Positions 46,316 through 54,978 of a stretch of 64,000 bases of DNA are shown in pieces. The stretch comes from DATHTC01 sp035456465 (GTDB taxonomy: Bacteria > Actinomycetota > Thermoleophilia > Gaiellales > Gaiellaceae): positions 4,337 to 68,336 of the forward strand of contig DATIDD010000063.1 of assembly GCA_035456465.1 (NCBI GenBank), given 5' to 3'. The notes under the pieces are model-generated. The model saw only the letters and a list, made by a program, of their open reading frames with translations. It searched no databases and was not told the origin of the DNA. Made by a program: the position numbers and the translations under genes. Position 1 is the stretch's first letter; each line of letters starts with the position of its first letter.

Positions 46316-47413
46316 GTGTCCGTGCCGCCGCCGCCCCCGCTCGCGCCCGATCTCGGCGAGAGCGGGGCGAGGCTCGTGCTCGTCGGCGTCCTGGAGGAGC
46401 TCAGGGCGGAGCTCCAGGACCTGCAGCGCTCCGTCGGCGAGCTCCGCGCGGCGGTCGAGAATCCCCTCGCCACGAAGGCGTCGCTCGGAGCGGCGGTCGA
46501 TCGCGCCGCGCAGGTCTTCGACGTCGACCGGCCCCAGGTGGTGGAGCTGCTGGCCCGGGCCCGCGCGGTGTTCGACGCGTCCCCCGGCGAGTACGCGCGG
46601 GTCGGCGACGCGGTCGGGCACCTGGCGAACGGCTTCGACCGGATCACGCTCGGGTGGCCCCGAGCCGGCGTTCCGGCCGAGGAGCTCGCCCAGGCCGTCG
46701 CGACGCTCGAGGGCCTGCTCGACGAGGCGATCTACCACATCGCGCTCGTGACCACGCCGGTGCGTCTGAACGAGCACCTGCGGCACCTCCCCGTGGGCCA
46801 GGCGCTCGACTTCGCCGGCGCCTTCGGCGACGAGCTACCGAAGGCGGAGCAGCAGCGCCGCGTGCTCGAGTATCTCGCCACGCACCCGATCGGGATCGAG
46901 GGGCTCGTCGACGTGGGGAAGGGCAAGGTCTACCGCAAGGCGTCGTCGCGGCAGGTACGCATCGCGACCCTGCTCGTGCCGCCGGCCGTCTTGCTGGCGG
47001 GCGCCGGCCTCGCCTGGCTCCTGACCTCGCTGGATGACTGGGGCTGGGTCGGCGGCGACTGGCCCGACGGCCTGAAGGACTTCCGGACGGTGCTCGCGGC
47101 CTACGTCTTCGTCACGGCCGGCGCGCTCGCGCACGTGGCGGTGAGCTTCCTCAAGCGGACGCGCGAGAGCGGCGGCGAGCCGATCGTCGCGGCCGGGCTC
47201 CTGTGGTGGCTGCACGTGCGCTGGGCCTCCGTCTCGCTCTCGGTCGTGTGGCTCTGGATCGCCGTCGTCGGCCTCGCCGTCGCAGACCAGCTCACCTGGC
47301 TGACGGCGTTCCTCGCCGGCTACGGCATCGACAGTGTGGCCGACCTCTTCCTGCAGCGGTTCGAGGCCCGCGCCGCCGCCGGCGCGGAGTCGTTGAAGAA
47401 GGCGTTCTCCTAA
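46316..47413 (+). CDS. membrane protein of unknown function with soluble N-terminal region
   Basis: I do not recognise this 365-aa protein. Residues 1-215 are soluble and mainly helical, with a short coiled-coil stretch (EELRAELQDLQRSVGELRAAVE, cited by ends) and a region GIEGLVDVGKGKVYRKA. Four hydrophobic segments follow (about 222-245, 265-285, 300-320, 325-345), and the C-terminus is basic and cytoplasmic. The start could also be GTG at 46289; 46316 avoids an unlikely Cys/Arg run. It is divergent from hmgA but nothing links them functionally. Confidence 0.65.
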   Translation: MSVPPPPPLAPDLGESGARLVLVGVLEELRAELQDLQRSVGELRAAVENPLATKASLGAAVDRAAQVFDVDRPQVVELLARARAVFDASPGEYARVGDAVGHLANGFDRITLGWPRAGVPAEELAQAVATLEGLLDEAIYHIALVTTPVRLNEHLRHLPVGQALDFAGAFGDELPKAEQQRRVLEYLATHPIGIEGLVDVGKGKVYRKASSRQVRIATLLVPPAVLLAGAGLAWLLTSLDDWGWVGGDWPDGLKDFRTVLAAYVFVTAGALAHVAVSFLKRTRESGGEPIVAAGLLWWLHVRWASVSLSVVWLWIAVVGLAVADQLTWLTAFLAGYGIDSVADLFLQRFEARAAAGAESLKKAFS

Positions 47414-47417
47414 CCCG

Positions 47418-48770
47418 CTACGGCTCGGTGTGGACGATCGCGTCCGCGATCCGCGGGCACGCCGTCCGGATCGCGTGCTCGACCTCGCTCGCGCGCGCGT
47501 GGGCCTCGGAGAGGGTGGCGGTCGGCTCGACGGCCAGCGTCAGGTGGGCGACGAGGCCCTCGTGGGTGTGCAGGAAGCGGAGCGAGCGCGGCGGCGTCCC
47601 CGTCGTCTCGCGGACGATCCGCGCGACGGCCTCCCGCTCGGGCTGGTCGTCGAGCGCGACGCGTCCCTCGCCGGCCTCCGCAAGCGGCTCGAGGTGCGTC
47701 TGCACCGCGTCGACACCGGGCACCGCCGCGGCGATCGCCCGCTCCACCTCGGTCGCGGTCCGGTGTGCGTCCTCCAGGGGCAGCTCGGCGGGGAGCTTCA
47801 GGTGGAGCGAGACCGCGGTGCGGCCACCGACGTGGAGCACGCTCACGTTGTGGACCTCGCGGACGCCCGCGACGCCGAGAGCGGCGGCGTGCGCCCGGTC
47901 GCGGATCGCCTCCTCGGCCGCGGCCGGCTCGACGTGGACGACGACGTCGCTCTCGGGCAGCGCGCGCTGCACCGCATCCTCGACGGCGTCGGCGGCAGCG
48001 TGGCCCTGTCCGACGGCCGCTCCCGGGGAGATGCCGATCACGACGTCCGCGAAGTGCCGTCCGGCCGCGTGGCGCAGGCGCAGCCGGCGAAGCTCGACCG
48101 ACGGCGACAGCGCCTCGATCGCGGCGACCGCCGCCTCGTGCGCGCCGGCCGGCGCCCGGTCCATGAGGACGTCGACGTTCCGCCGCATCAGGCGCAAGGC
48201 GGCGGCCAGGACGAGGACGGCGACGAAGAGGGCGGCGAGCGAGTCGCCCTCCGGGTAGCCGGAGGCCGCCGCGACGAGGCCGACGAGCACGGCGGTCGTG
48301 CCTGCGAGGTCGCCTCCGAAGTGGAGCGCGTTCGACTGCAGCGCGGCGCTGTGGAACCGGCGCGCCGTGCGCAGCGACACCGTCGTCCGGGCCGCGTCGA
48401 TCGCCATCACGAGGACGACGACGACGAACGTCCACCAGGCCGCGTCCACCTCCGCCTCGACCACTCCGGAGAGTCGCGCCACCGCCACCGCCGCGATCGT
48501 GACGCTCGCCGCCACGAGGAACGCCCCCTCGCCGAGCGCGGCGAGATGCTCGGCCTTGCCGTGGCCGTACTGGTGGCCCGGGTCGGCCGGACGGACGGCC
48601 ACGCCGATCGCGAAGAACGTCAGCAGCGCCGCGACGAGATCGGTCCCGGAGTGGAGCGCCTCGGACACGAGCCCGAGCGAGCCGCTCGCGACGCCGGTCG
48701 CGAGCTTGAGCACGACGAGGGTCGCCGCCGCGAGCACGGAGACGAGCGCGGTGCGGCGCTGCGGATGCAC
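47418..48770 (-). CDS. cation diffusion facilitator with three C-terminal domains
   Basis: The 450-aa product is a CDF metal-proton antiporter (zinc or similar divalent metal). Residues 8-195 carry six helices with the metal-site motifs SEALHSGTD (His-x3-Asp) and HFGGD. Standard CDFs end in one cytoplasmic ferredoxin-like domain of about 80 aa; here residues 205-450 look like three in tandem, each ending with a xxHxEP-type strand (HVEP, HLEP, HTEP). GTG at 48770 has TAGCCT 6 nt upstream. Confidence 0.88.
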   Translation of the reverse strand: MHPQRRTALVSVLAAATLVVLKLATGVASGSLGLVSEALHSGTDLVAALLTFFAIGVAVRPADPGHQYGHGKAEHLAALGEGAFLVAASVTIAAVAVARLSGVVEAEVDAAWWTFVVVVLVMAIDAARTTVSLRTARRFHSAALQSNALHFGGDLAGTTAVLVGLVAAASGYPEGDSLAALFVAVLVLAAALRLMRRNVDVLMDRAPAGAHEAAVAAIEALSPSVELRRLRLRHAAGRHFADVVIGISPGAAVGQGHAAADAVEDAVQRALPESDVVVHVEPAAAEEAIRDRAHAAALGVAGVREVHNVSVLHVGGRTAVSLHLKLPAELPLEDAHRTATEVERAIAAAVPGVDAVQTHLEPLAEAGEGRVALDDQPEREAVARIVRETTGTPPRSLRFLHTHEGLVAHLTLAVEPTATLSEAHARASEVEHAIRTACPRIADAIVHTEP

Positions 48771-48776
48771 GCGGGA

Positions 48777-48782
48777 AGGCTA
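48777..48782 (-). promoter_or_regulatory. -10 box for leaderless CDF-transporter mRNA
   Basis: TAGCCT on the minus strand ends 6 nt before the GTG at 48770; it overlaps the stop of the DUF2071 gene region. Confidence 0.45.
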
Positions 48783-48786
48783 AGCG

Positions 48787-49584
48787 TCAGGCGCGCCCGG
48801 AGGCCGGCTCCGCCCGGCCGGCCAGCGGCTCGAGCGGCCAGAGCACCACGTCCTGCCTGGTTGCGAAATGCGCCATCGGCTGCTCGGCGGGGAGCTCGAT
48901 CCCGTCGGGCGTCATCGTCGTCAGGTCGAGCTCCAGCCCGGCTCGCTCCAGCGGCCAGGGGCGGTGGTGGATGTCCGCGCGGTACAGCGTGCCGCGGTCC
49001 TCGGTGTAGAGGCAGTACCGCTCCGTGAGGAAGTGCTCGAGCGAGCCGGCGCGGGGCGGGGCCGGATCGCCCTCGCCGCGAAAGCTCGCCTCGAGCACAT
49101 ACGGCCGCTCGGCACCGATGCGAGACGAGCGCCAGTGGAGGAACAGGCCGCGACGCTCGTAGCTCGCCCGCGCCTGGTGGTACGGGAGCCGGTACGTCCG
49201 CCGCGCAGCCTCGACCGCGGCGCGGCTCGACGCGTCGAGCGAGAAGAACCAGATCCCCGGCCTGCCGTCGCGGGTCACGTAGGTGCGCACGTTGACCTCG
49301 AGGAAGCTCGACACGTACGGCAGCGGCAACGTCCCGCGGAGCCGCAGGCCGGTGACCCGGAACGGGGTCACGCCGAGCCACGCGCTGCCGTCGTGCGTCT
49401 CGACCTCCAGCCCGGCCGGCACGAGCGCCCGCACCTGCGTCTCGTCGACCGGCCAGTGGAGGAAGAGGAGCTCCTCCCACGTCTGCGCCATCACCCACGA
49501 TCGCTCGGGCAGCGGCCACGGGCGGTGCGCGGTCTCCGCGGTCGCGGACGCCTGTCGCCGGGGCGTCTCGAGCCAGGGGTGCAC
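48787..49584 (-). CDS. DUF2071 (YqjF-like) family protein
   Basis: The 265-aa product matches the DUF2071/YqjF family: WVMAQTWEELLFLHWPVDETQVRALVP near residue 30 (cited by ends), AWLGVTPFRVTGLRLRG, YVSSFLEVNVRTYVT and GIWFFSLDASS. The fold is acetoacetate-decarboxylase-like in related proteins, but no activity is established. GTG at 49584 has CACAAT 6 nt upstream, which fits the leaderless pattern except for its first base. Confidence 0.85.
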   Translation of the reverse strand: MHPWLETPRRQASATAETAHRPWPLPERSWVMAQTWEELLFLHWPVDETQVRALVPAGLEVETHDGSAWLGVTPFRVTGLRLRGTLPLPYVSSFLEVNVRTYVTRDGRPGIWFFSLDASSRAAVEAARRTYRLPYHQARASYERRGLFLHWRSSRIGAERPYVLEASFRGEGDPAPPRAGSLEHFLTERYCLYTEDRGTLYRADIHHRPWPLERAGLELDLTTMTPDGIELPAEQPMAHFATRQDVVLWPLEPLAGRAEPASGRA

Positions 49585-49639
49585 GAGGCCATTGTGACCC
49601 GCCGAGACGGGTCCGCCCAGCATTGTCGGAGGCTCGGTG

Positions 49640-50734
49640 CTAGAGGTTGCCGCGCAGGGCCTGCTCGCGCTCGATCGCCTCGAACAGCGCCTTGAAGTTC
49701 CCGTCGCCGAAGCCGCGCGCGCCGTGGCGCTCGATTACCTCGAAGAACAGCGTCGGCCGGTCCTGCGCCGTCTTCGTGAAGATCTGCAGCAGGTACCCGT
49801 CGTCGTCGCGGTCGGCGAGGATCCGCAGCCGGCGGAGGTCGTCCCAGCTCTCGTCGATCTCGCCCACGCGGTCCGGCGTCTCGTCGTAGTACGCCTCGGG
49901 CGTCGAGAGGAAGACGACGCCGCGCCGCTGCAGTGCCTCGACCGTCTCGACGATGTTCGACGTCGTCATCGCGACGTGCTGCGAGCCCGGGCCGTGGTTG
50001 AACTCGAGGTACTCCTCGATCTGGCTCTTCCGCTTGCCCTCGGCCGGCTCATTGATCGGGAACTTGATCTTGCCCTGGCCGTCCGTCATCACCTTGGACA
50101 TCAGCGCCGAGTACTCCGTCGAGATGTCCTCGTCGCTGAAGTGGATCATCTCGGTCATGCCGAAGACGCGCTCGTAGAACTCGACCCAGTGCTCCATCCG
50201 GCCAAGCTCGACGTTGCCGACGATGTGGTCGATCGCCAGCAACCCGACGTCCCCGCCCGCGTCGGGCGCCTCCTGCGCCGCATACCCGGGGAGGTACGCG
50301 CCCTCGTACTCGGAGCGGTTGACGAAGGTGTGGACGACGTCGCCGTAGGTCGCAATCGACGCCAGCTCGACCTTGCCCCACTCGTCCTCGACCCAGTGCG
50401 GCTCGGCGATGCCGCGAGCGCCGCGCTGCACCGCCTCCCGGTAGGCCACGCGCGCGTCCGGGACGCGCAGCGCGATGTCCTTCACGCCGTCCCCGTGGAG
50501 GCAGGCGAACTCGCCGATCGGGGAGTCGCGGCGGAGGCCGCTGGAGAGCACGAGACGGATGTCGTTCTGCTCGAGCACGTAGCTCGCACGGTCGCGGACG
50601 CCCGTCTCGGGGCCCGCGTACGCCGTCCGGCGGAAGCCGAACGCGTGCTCGTAGTAGTACGCGGCCTGCTTCGCGTTCCCGACCCAGAGCTCGACGTGGT
50701 CCCACCCGTCGAGCGGCATGAAGTCCGTCGTCAC
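49640..50734 (-). CDS. hpd: 4-hydroxyphenylpyruvate dioxygenase
   Basis: It converts 4-hydroxyphenylpyruvate to homogentisate in tyrosine breakdown. The 364-aa product is full length with two vicinal-oxygen-chelate repeats; Fe(II) ligands are His170 (AIDHIVGNV), His253 (GSQHVAMTT) and Glu332 (FFEVIERHG). The C-terminal helix GFGDGNFKALFEAIEREQALRGNL gates the site. GTG at 50734 has TAAGAT 6 nt upstream. hmgA, the next enzyme, lies 3.4 kb downstream on the same strand with three unrelated genes between. Confidence 0.95.
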   Translation of the reverse strand: MTTDFMPLDGWDHVELWVGNAKQAAYYYEHAFGFRRTAYAGPETGVRDRASYVLEQNDIRLVLSSGLRRDSPIGEFACLHGDGVKDIALRVPDARVAYREAVQRGARGIAEPHWVEDEWGKVELASIATYGDVVHTFVNRSEYEGAYLPGYAAQEAPDAGGDVGLLAIDHIVGNVELGRMEHWVEFYERVFGMTEMIHFSDEDISTEYSALMSKVMTDGQGKIKFPINEPAEGKRKSQIEEYLEFNHGPGSQHVAMTTSNIVETVEALQRRGVVFLSTPEAYYDETPDRVGEIDESWDDLRRLRILADRDDDGYLLQIFTKTAQDRPTLFFEVIERHGARGFGDGNFKALFEAIEREQALRGNL

Positions 50735-50740
50735 GGCCGG

Positions 50741-50746
50741 ATCTTA
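50741..50746 (-). promoter_or_regulatory. -10 box for leaderless hpd mRNA
   Basis: TAAGAT on the minus strand ends 6 nt before the GTG at 50734. Confidence 0.5.
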
Positions 50747-51631
50747 CTCCCGGCGCGGACGGGCAGCGACCCGTCGCAAGGCGAGGAAGATTCCCGCGGC
50801 GATGAGGATCCCGCCCGCGACCTGGAGCACCGTCAGCGTCTCGTCGAGGAGGACGACGCCGAACACCGCGGCGACGAACGGCTGGAGGTTCCCCGCCAGC
50901 GTCGCGCGGCCGGGGCCGACGCGGTGGAGCGCCGTGTACCAGAACACGTTCGTGAGCACGAGCGGCCCGACGACGGCGAACGCGAACAGCGTCCACACGC
51001 GCCAGCCGAGGTCGTAGTCCTGCGCGGCGGTCTGCGGCAGGCCGGAGACGAGCAGGCCGAGCCAGGTCAGCGCGAGCACCACGGTGCTGATCCTGGCGGG
51101 CGAGTACCGCCGCATCAGCGGCGCGATCGCGACGGAGTACGCCGCCCAGGTCGCCGCCGTCGCGAGCGCCAGCAGCACGCCGACCGCGTCCGCGTCGACC
51201 GTCCCGCCGGCACCGGCGGCGACGAGGGCGACGCCGGAGGCCGAGACGACGGCCGCGACCCAGAATCGCCGCCCGAGCCGCTCCACCCGCAGGACGACCC
51301 CGAGCAGCCCGGCCCAGATCGGCGTCGACCCGAGGATCAGCCCGACCGTGGACGCCGTCGTCCGGTCGAGCGCGTAGACGAACGCGAGCTGGTTCAGAAG
51401 GAGCAGCGCCGCGGCCGCGACGATCCTCGCGACGTCGCGCGGGGCGACCCGCAACGAGCGCTCGGTGACGACCGTCAGCGCCGCGAAGACGGCAGCCGCC
51501 GCCCCGTAGCGCGCGGTCGAGTAGGCGAGCGGCCGGAACCCGTGCAGGAGGATGTAGCGGGACACGGTGAGGTTGAGCGCCCAGAGCACGACGGTCGCGA
51601 GCAGCATCAGGTCGACGGCCCGAAGACGCAC
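50744..51631 (-). CDS. EamA-family (DMT) transporter
   Basis: The 295-aa product has ten predicted helices in two EamA repeats (first near LLATVVLWALNLTVSRYILL, second near LLALATAATWAAYSVAIAPL). Family members export metabolites or amino acids; the cargo is unknown. GTG at 51631 has TAGGGT 7 nt upstream. Its last codons overlap the hpd -10 box. Confidence 0.88.
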   Translation of the reverse strand: MRLRAVDLMLLATVVLWALNLTVSRYILLHGFRPLAYSTARYGAAAAVFAALTVVTERSLRVAPRDVARIVAAAALLLLNQLAFVYALDRTTASTVGLILGSTPIWAGLLGVVLRVERLGRRFWVAAVVSASGVALVAAGAGGTVDADAVGVLLALATAATWAAYSVAIAPLMRRYSPARISTVVLALTWLGLLVSGLPQTAAQDYDLGWRVWTLFAFAVVGPLVLTNVFWYTALHRVGPGRATLAGNLQPFVAAVFGVVLLDETLTVLQVAGGILIAAGIFLALRRVAARPRRE

Positions 51632-51638
51632 GGCGGCG

Positions 51639-51644
51639 ACCCTA
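51639..51644 (-). promoter_or_regulatory. -10 box for leaderless EamA-transporter mRNA
   Basis: TAGGGT on the minus strand ends 7 nt before the GTG at 51631 and fixes this start. Confidence 0.5.
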
Positions 51645-51674
51645 CCCGCGGGGTCGACTACGCTTCCGGAGCCG

Positions 51675-51953
51675 ATGGCCGAGCCGACGATCGACGACAT
51701 CGACGCCCTCGTCGGGCCCGCGACGCCTCACTTCGCGCTCCAGCTGCGGGCGCGCGTCCGCGAGCTGATCGCCGACCTCCCCGAGGGGCACCCGGTGCGC
51801 CGCCGCGGCGAGGAGCGGATGGAGCTGCTCGAGCGCCTGGCGTACGCCTCGTCGAAGGCCGACGAGGGCGGCCGCGAGCCGCGGACGCGCCCGGGGTGGG
51901 ACCGGCTGCCGAGCTCCGCGCCGGCGGATCGCCCGCTGCCAGGCCGGCCGTGA
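51675..51953 (+). CDS. small protein of unknown function
   Basis: I do not recognise this 92-aa soluble protein. Residues 5-60 are helical (IDDIDALVGPATPHFALQLRARVRELIADL, cited by ends) and the tail is Pro/Arg-rich. TACGCT lies 10 nt before the ATG at 51675. Its last codon overlaps the fabL start by 4 bp, so it leads the fabL-methyltransferase operon. Confidence 0.65.
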   Translation: MAEPTIDDIDALVGPATPHFALQLRARVRELIADLPEGHPVRRRGEERMELLERLAYASSKADEGGREPRTRPGWDRLPSSAPADRPLPGRP

Positions 51954-52687
51954 TCCGAGCAGGCGCCTCGGTCCTCGTGACCGGGGGAACGCGCGGGATC
52001 GGGCTCGCGATCGCCACGCGGTTCGCCCGGGACGGCGCCGCTCGCGTCGCCCTCGGCTACCTCCGCAACGACCGGGCCGCGGATGAGGCCGCCGACGCCG
52101 TGCGGGCGCTCGGCGCCGAGCCGGTACTGGTCCGCGGCAACGTCACCTCCGAGCGCGTGCTCGCGGAGGTGGAGGCGCTCGGGCCGCTCGACGCGCTCGT
52201 CCACAACGCCGCGACCGGGGTGATCCGGCCGGCGCTCGAGACCGAGGACAAGCACTGGGACTGGACGCTCAACGCCAACGCGCGGGCGCTCCTCTCGCTC
52301 ACGCGCGTCGCCGCGCCCTCGATGCGGCCCGGCTCGTCGATCGTCGCGATCTCGAGCCTCGGCGCCCAGCGCGTGCTCGAGAACTACGTGCTCGTCGGGA
52401 CCTCGAAGGCGGCGCTCGAGTCGGTCGTCCGTTACCTCGCGGTGGAGCTCGCGCCGCGCGGGATCCGGGTGAACGCCGTCTCGGGGGGCGTCGTCGAGAC
52501 CGGCGCGCTCGACCACTTCCCCAATCGGGAGGCGATGCTGCGCGCGGCCCGCGAGCGCACGCCCGCCGGCCGCATGGTCGAGCCGGACGACGTCGCGGAC
52601 GCCGTCGCCTTCCTCTGCTCCGCCGAGGCCGAGATGCTGCGCGGCCAGGTGCTCGTCGTCGATGGCGGCTACTCGCTGCTCGCGTGA
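51950..52687 (+). CDS. fabL: enoyl-[acyl-carrier-protein] reductase, FabL type
   Basis: The 245-aa SDR enzyme has the NAD(P)-binding TGGTRGIGLA (11-20) and HNAATG (85-90). Its catalytic Tyr146 and Lys153 are six residues apart (Y-x6-K) rather than the usual Y-x3-K of SDRs, and SSLGAQRVLENY and FPNREAMLRAARERTPAGRMVE closely resemble Bacillus FabL. It would therefore do the last reduction of fatty-acid elongation. GTG at 51950 overlaps the gene before; its stop overlaps the methyltransferase start. No FabI is in the window. Confidence 0.85.
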   Translation: MIRAGASVLVTGGTRGIGLAIATRFARDGAARVALGYLRNDRAADEAADAVRALGAEPVLVRGNVTSERVLAEVEALGPLDALVHNAATGVIRPALETEDKHWDWTLNANARALLSLTRVAAPSMRPGSSIVAISSLGAQRVLENYVLVGTSKAALESVVRYLAVELAPRGIRVNAVSGGVVETGALDHFPNREAMLRAARERTPAGRMVEPDDVADAVAFLCSAEAEMLRGQVLVVDGGYSLLA

Positions 52688-53292
52688 TGGAGCCGACCGA
52701 GGAGAACGTCCGCGCGTTCGACGCCCGGCACCGGGCGGACGAGGGCGCCCGGGGACTGCCTGCGCCGCTTCGCGACCGGCTGCCGGACCTCCGTGGCCGG
52801 CACGTCCTCCACCTCGGCTGCGGCACGGGCGAGGGGACGCTGGAGCTCGCCGCCCTCGGCGGGCTGGTGACCGCCGTCGAGCCGGACGTGCGGCTGCTCG
52901 AGGTCGCCCGGAACCGCGAGCCGTCGGCGGCCGCGGCCTGGCTCGAGTCGCCGCTCGACGCGCTCCCGCTCGAGCTGCAGCGCGGCCGCTTCCACCTCGT
53001 CCTCGCCGACGGCAACCTCCGGCGCGTCGCCGACCTCGCCGCCTGGGCGCACGGGATCGAGGCGGCGCTGCGCGACGGCGGCTACCTGCTCCTCCACGAC
53101 GAGCACCCGGTGCTCCGCTGCGTCGACCCGCTGCTCCACTGGCGGGACGACTACCGCGAGGGGACCACGGTCGGCGCTGTCGTGAGCGCCGTCGCGCGCG
53201 CCGGGCTCGTCGTCCGCCGGGTGGAGGAGCTCCCGGCCGCGCGGCCGCGCGAGCGCGTTCCGGGGGAGCTGGTGCTCGTGGCGCGCAAGTGA
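52687..53292 (+). CDS. SAM-dependent methyltransferase
   Basis: The 201-aa class I methyltransferase has the SAM motif VLHLGCGTGEGTLELA (about 40-55), the acidic VEPD loop, and FHLVLADGNLRRVADL. ALRDGGYLLLHDEHPV follows motif III. A lid-like segment after residue 145 is short. Substrate unknown. ATG at 52687 overlaps the fabL stop by 1 bp; an in-frame GTG at 52684 is the alternative. Confidence 0.85.
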   Translation: MEPTEENVRAFDARHRADEGARGLPAPLRDRLPDLRGRHVLHLGCGTGEGTLELAALGGLVTAVEPDVRLLEVARNREPSAAAAWLESPLDALPLELQRGRFHLVLADGNLRRVADLAAWAHGIEAALRDGGYLLLHDEHPVLRCVDPLLHWRDDYREGTTVGAVVSAVARAGLVVRRVEELPAARPRERVPGELVLVARK

Positions 53293-53387
53293 GCCGGGGC
53301 CGCGCTCGCTCGGCGCCACGCCGCTGCGCTCGCGCAACTCCGGCGCGACGGTGATTCGAGTTCTCCGGGACGGGGCGCGACCCGCGC

Positions 53388-53693
53388 ATGGTCACGCCCT
53401 TCGGAGTCGTCGTCGGCCTGATCCTCGTCGCGGTCGGCGCGATCCTCGTCTGGGGCGTCTCGGCCGACGCGGAGGGGATCGACGTCGACGCTGTCGGCGT
53501 GATCCTGATGGTCGTCGGCGTGATCTCGTTCCTGCTCTCGCTCCTGCTCTGGGACCGCTGGCGCGGAGGCGCCGCCCCCGTGCGCCGCGAGCGGTACGTC
53601 GAGCGCGCGGCCCCGCCGCGGACCGTCGAGCGGCGCGAGACCGTCGTCGAGGAGGACGTCGACGTGCCGCCGGGCGCCCCGCCGCCGCCGTAG
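53388..53693 (+). CDS. DUF6458-like small membrane protein
   Basis: The 101-aa product has two transmembrane helices (about 5-23 and 35-55) around a short acidic loop, then a cytoplasmic tail with VRRERYVERAAPPRTVERRE and a VVEEDVDVPPG end. This layout matches the actinobacterial DUF6458 family of unknown function. It follows the methyltransferase gene by 95 bp and precedes the convergent proline dehydrogenase gene by 6 bp. Confidence 0.75.
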   Translation: MVTPFGVVVGLILVAVGAILVWGVSADAEGIDVDAVGVILMVVGVISFLLSLLLWDRWRGGAAPVRRERYVERAAPPRTVERRETVVEEDVDVPPGAPPPP

Positions 53694-53699
53694 CCGGGG

Positions 53700-54626
53700 T
53701 CAGCCGGTGACGCGCCGGCGCGGGACGAGCCGGCCGAGCGTGTCGGCCGCGATGTAGCCGGCGACCTTCGGGTTCTCCTGCAGCCGGCGCAGCGAGTACT
53801 CGTACCAGTGGCTCCCGAAGGGGACGTAGATCCGGAGCTTCCGCCCCTCTCGCACGAGCTCGTCGGCGAGATCGCCGCGCACGCCGAGGAGCATCTGGAA
53901 CTCGTAGTCGTCGGGCCCGAGCCCGTGGCGCTCGACGGCGGCGCGGCTCTGGTCGACGAGCCAGTCGTCGTGGGTCGCGATCGCGACCCGGCAGCCCGCG
54001 TCGAGGAGGGCGTCGAGCGCGCGGACGAAGTTCGCGCGGATGGCGTCGAAGTCGTGGAACGCGATCGAGCCGGGCTCGAGGTAGATCCCCTTGCAGATGC
54101 GCACGCTGGGGCGGAGGTCGGCGAGCGCCAGGACGTCGTCCACCGTCCGCCGGAGAGCCGACTGGAGCACGATCCCGACCCGCTCGTAGCCGGCCTCGCG
54201 GAGCTCCCGGTAGAGGCGAAGGTTCTCGTCGGTCGTCGAGGAGTCCTCCATGTCGATCCGGACGAAGCGGCCGCGCTCGTCGGCGACGCGGACGACGGCC
54301 TCCAGATTCTCGCGGCAGCGGTCGTACGAGAGCTTCAGCCCGAGCGCCGTGAGCTTCACGCTGACGTTCGCGTCGAGGCCGCCGCGCTCGATCTCGTCGA
54401 GGACGTCGAGGTAGGCGCGGACGATCGCGCGGGCCTCGTCCGGACGGCGGATCTCCTCGCCGAGGACGTCGATCGTCGCGCTCCGGCCCTGGAGGTTGAG
54501 CTCCCGCACGACGCGCTCCGCGTCGGCCAGCGTCACCCCGGCGATGTAGCGGGCGGAGAGGCGCTTCACCACCGGCCGCGGCACGGCCGGGAGCATCCTC
54601 ACGATCGCGCGGTCGTAGAAGGCCAC
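53700..54626 (-). CDS. putB: proline dehydrogenase
   Basis: The 308-aa FAD enzyme oxidises proline to pyrroline-5-carboxylate. The barrel has VSVKLTALGLKLS, RFVRIDMEDSSTTD, VGIVLQSALRRT, RICKGIYLEPGSIA and the C-terminal YVPFGSHWYEYSLRRLQENP, which is the substrate-binding helix of monofunctional PRODH. GTG at 54626; TACGAT lies 11 nt upstream, giving a short leader. No P5C dehydrogenase (putA/rocA) gene is nearby. Confidence 0.94.
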   Translation of the reverse strand: MAFYDRAIVRMLPAVPRPVVKRLSARYIAGVTLADAERVVRELNLQGRSATIDVLGEEIRRPDEARAIVRAYLDVLDEIERGGLDANVSVKLTALGLKLSYDRCRENLEAVVRVADERGRFVRIDMEDSSTTDENLRLYRELREAGYERVGIVLQSALRRTVDDVLALADLRPSVRICKGIYLEPGSIAFHDFDAIRANFVRALDALLDAGCRVAIATHDDWLVDQSRAAVERHGLGPDDYEFQMLLGVRGDLADELVREGRKLRIYVPFGSHWYEYSLRRLQENPKVAGYIAADTLGRLVPRRRVTG

Positions 54627-54648
54627 TCGCGGCCGCGATCGTACAGGC

Positions 54649-54939
54649 CTACTCGCGCATGAAGCCCTGGCGGGCGGCGCTGACGAGCGCGACGGCCTCC
54701 GGGAACAGCACCTGCATGGCCTTCCGCAGCGCCTCCGCCTGCTCGCCCGGAGCACCGGAGACGTCGACTCGCCGGAGCGCGGCCGCCGTGAGCTCGACGG
54801 CCGTGTTCAGCGTCAGCGTCGCGAACTGCTCGCGCTGCGTCTCGGCCACCGACGCGGCCTGCTGCTCGGCGAACTCCCGGAGCCCGCGCATGAGCTCCTC
54901 GGGGTCGCCGCCGAACGGGAATCCGAAGCCGCCCTCCAC
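54649..54939 (-). CDS. small helical protein of unknown function
   Basis: I do not recognise this 96-aa protein. It begins with a Gly/Phe-rich stretch (MEGGFGFPFGG) then is all helical with an amphipathic pattern (EELMRGLREFAEQQAASVAE, cited in part). No membrane helix. GTG at 54939 has CACACT 7 nt upstream, a near match to the leaderless pattern. It lies between putB and another unknown gene on the same strand. Confidence 0.6.
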   Translation of the reverse strand: MEGGFGFPFGGDPEELMRGLREFAEQQAASVAETQREQFATLTLNTAVELTAAALRRVDVSGAPGEQAEALRKAMQVLFPEAVALVSAARQGFMRE

Positions 54940-54978
54940 GACACGCAGTGTGCCAGGTCGCCCCGACCGGCGGCCGGG

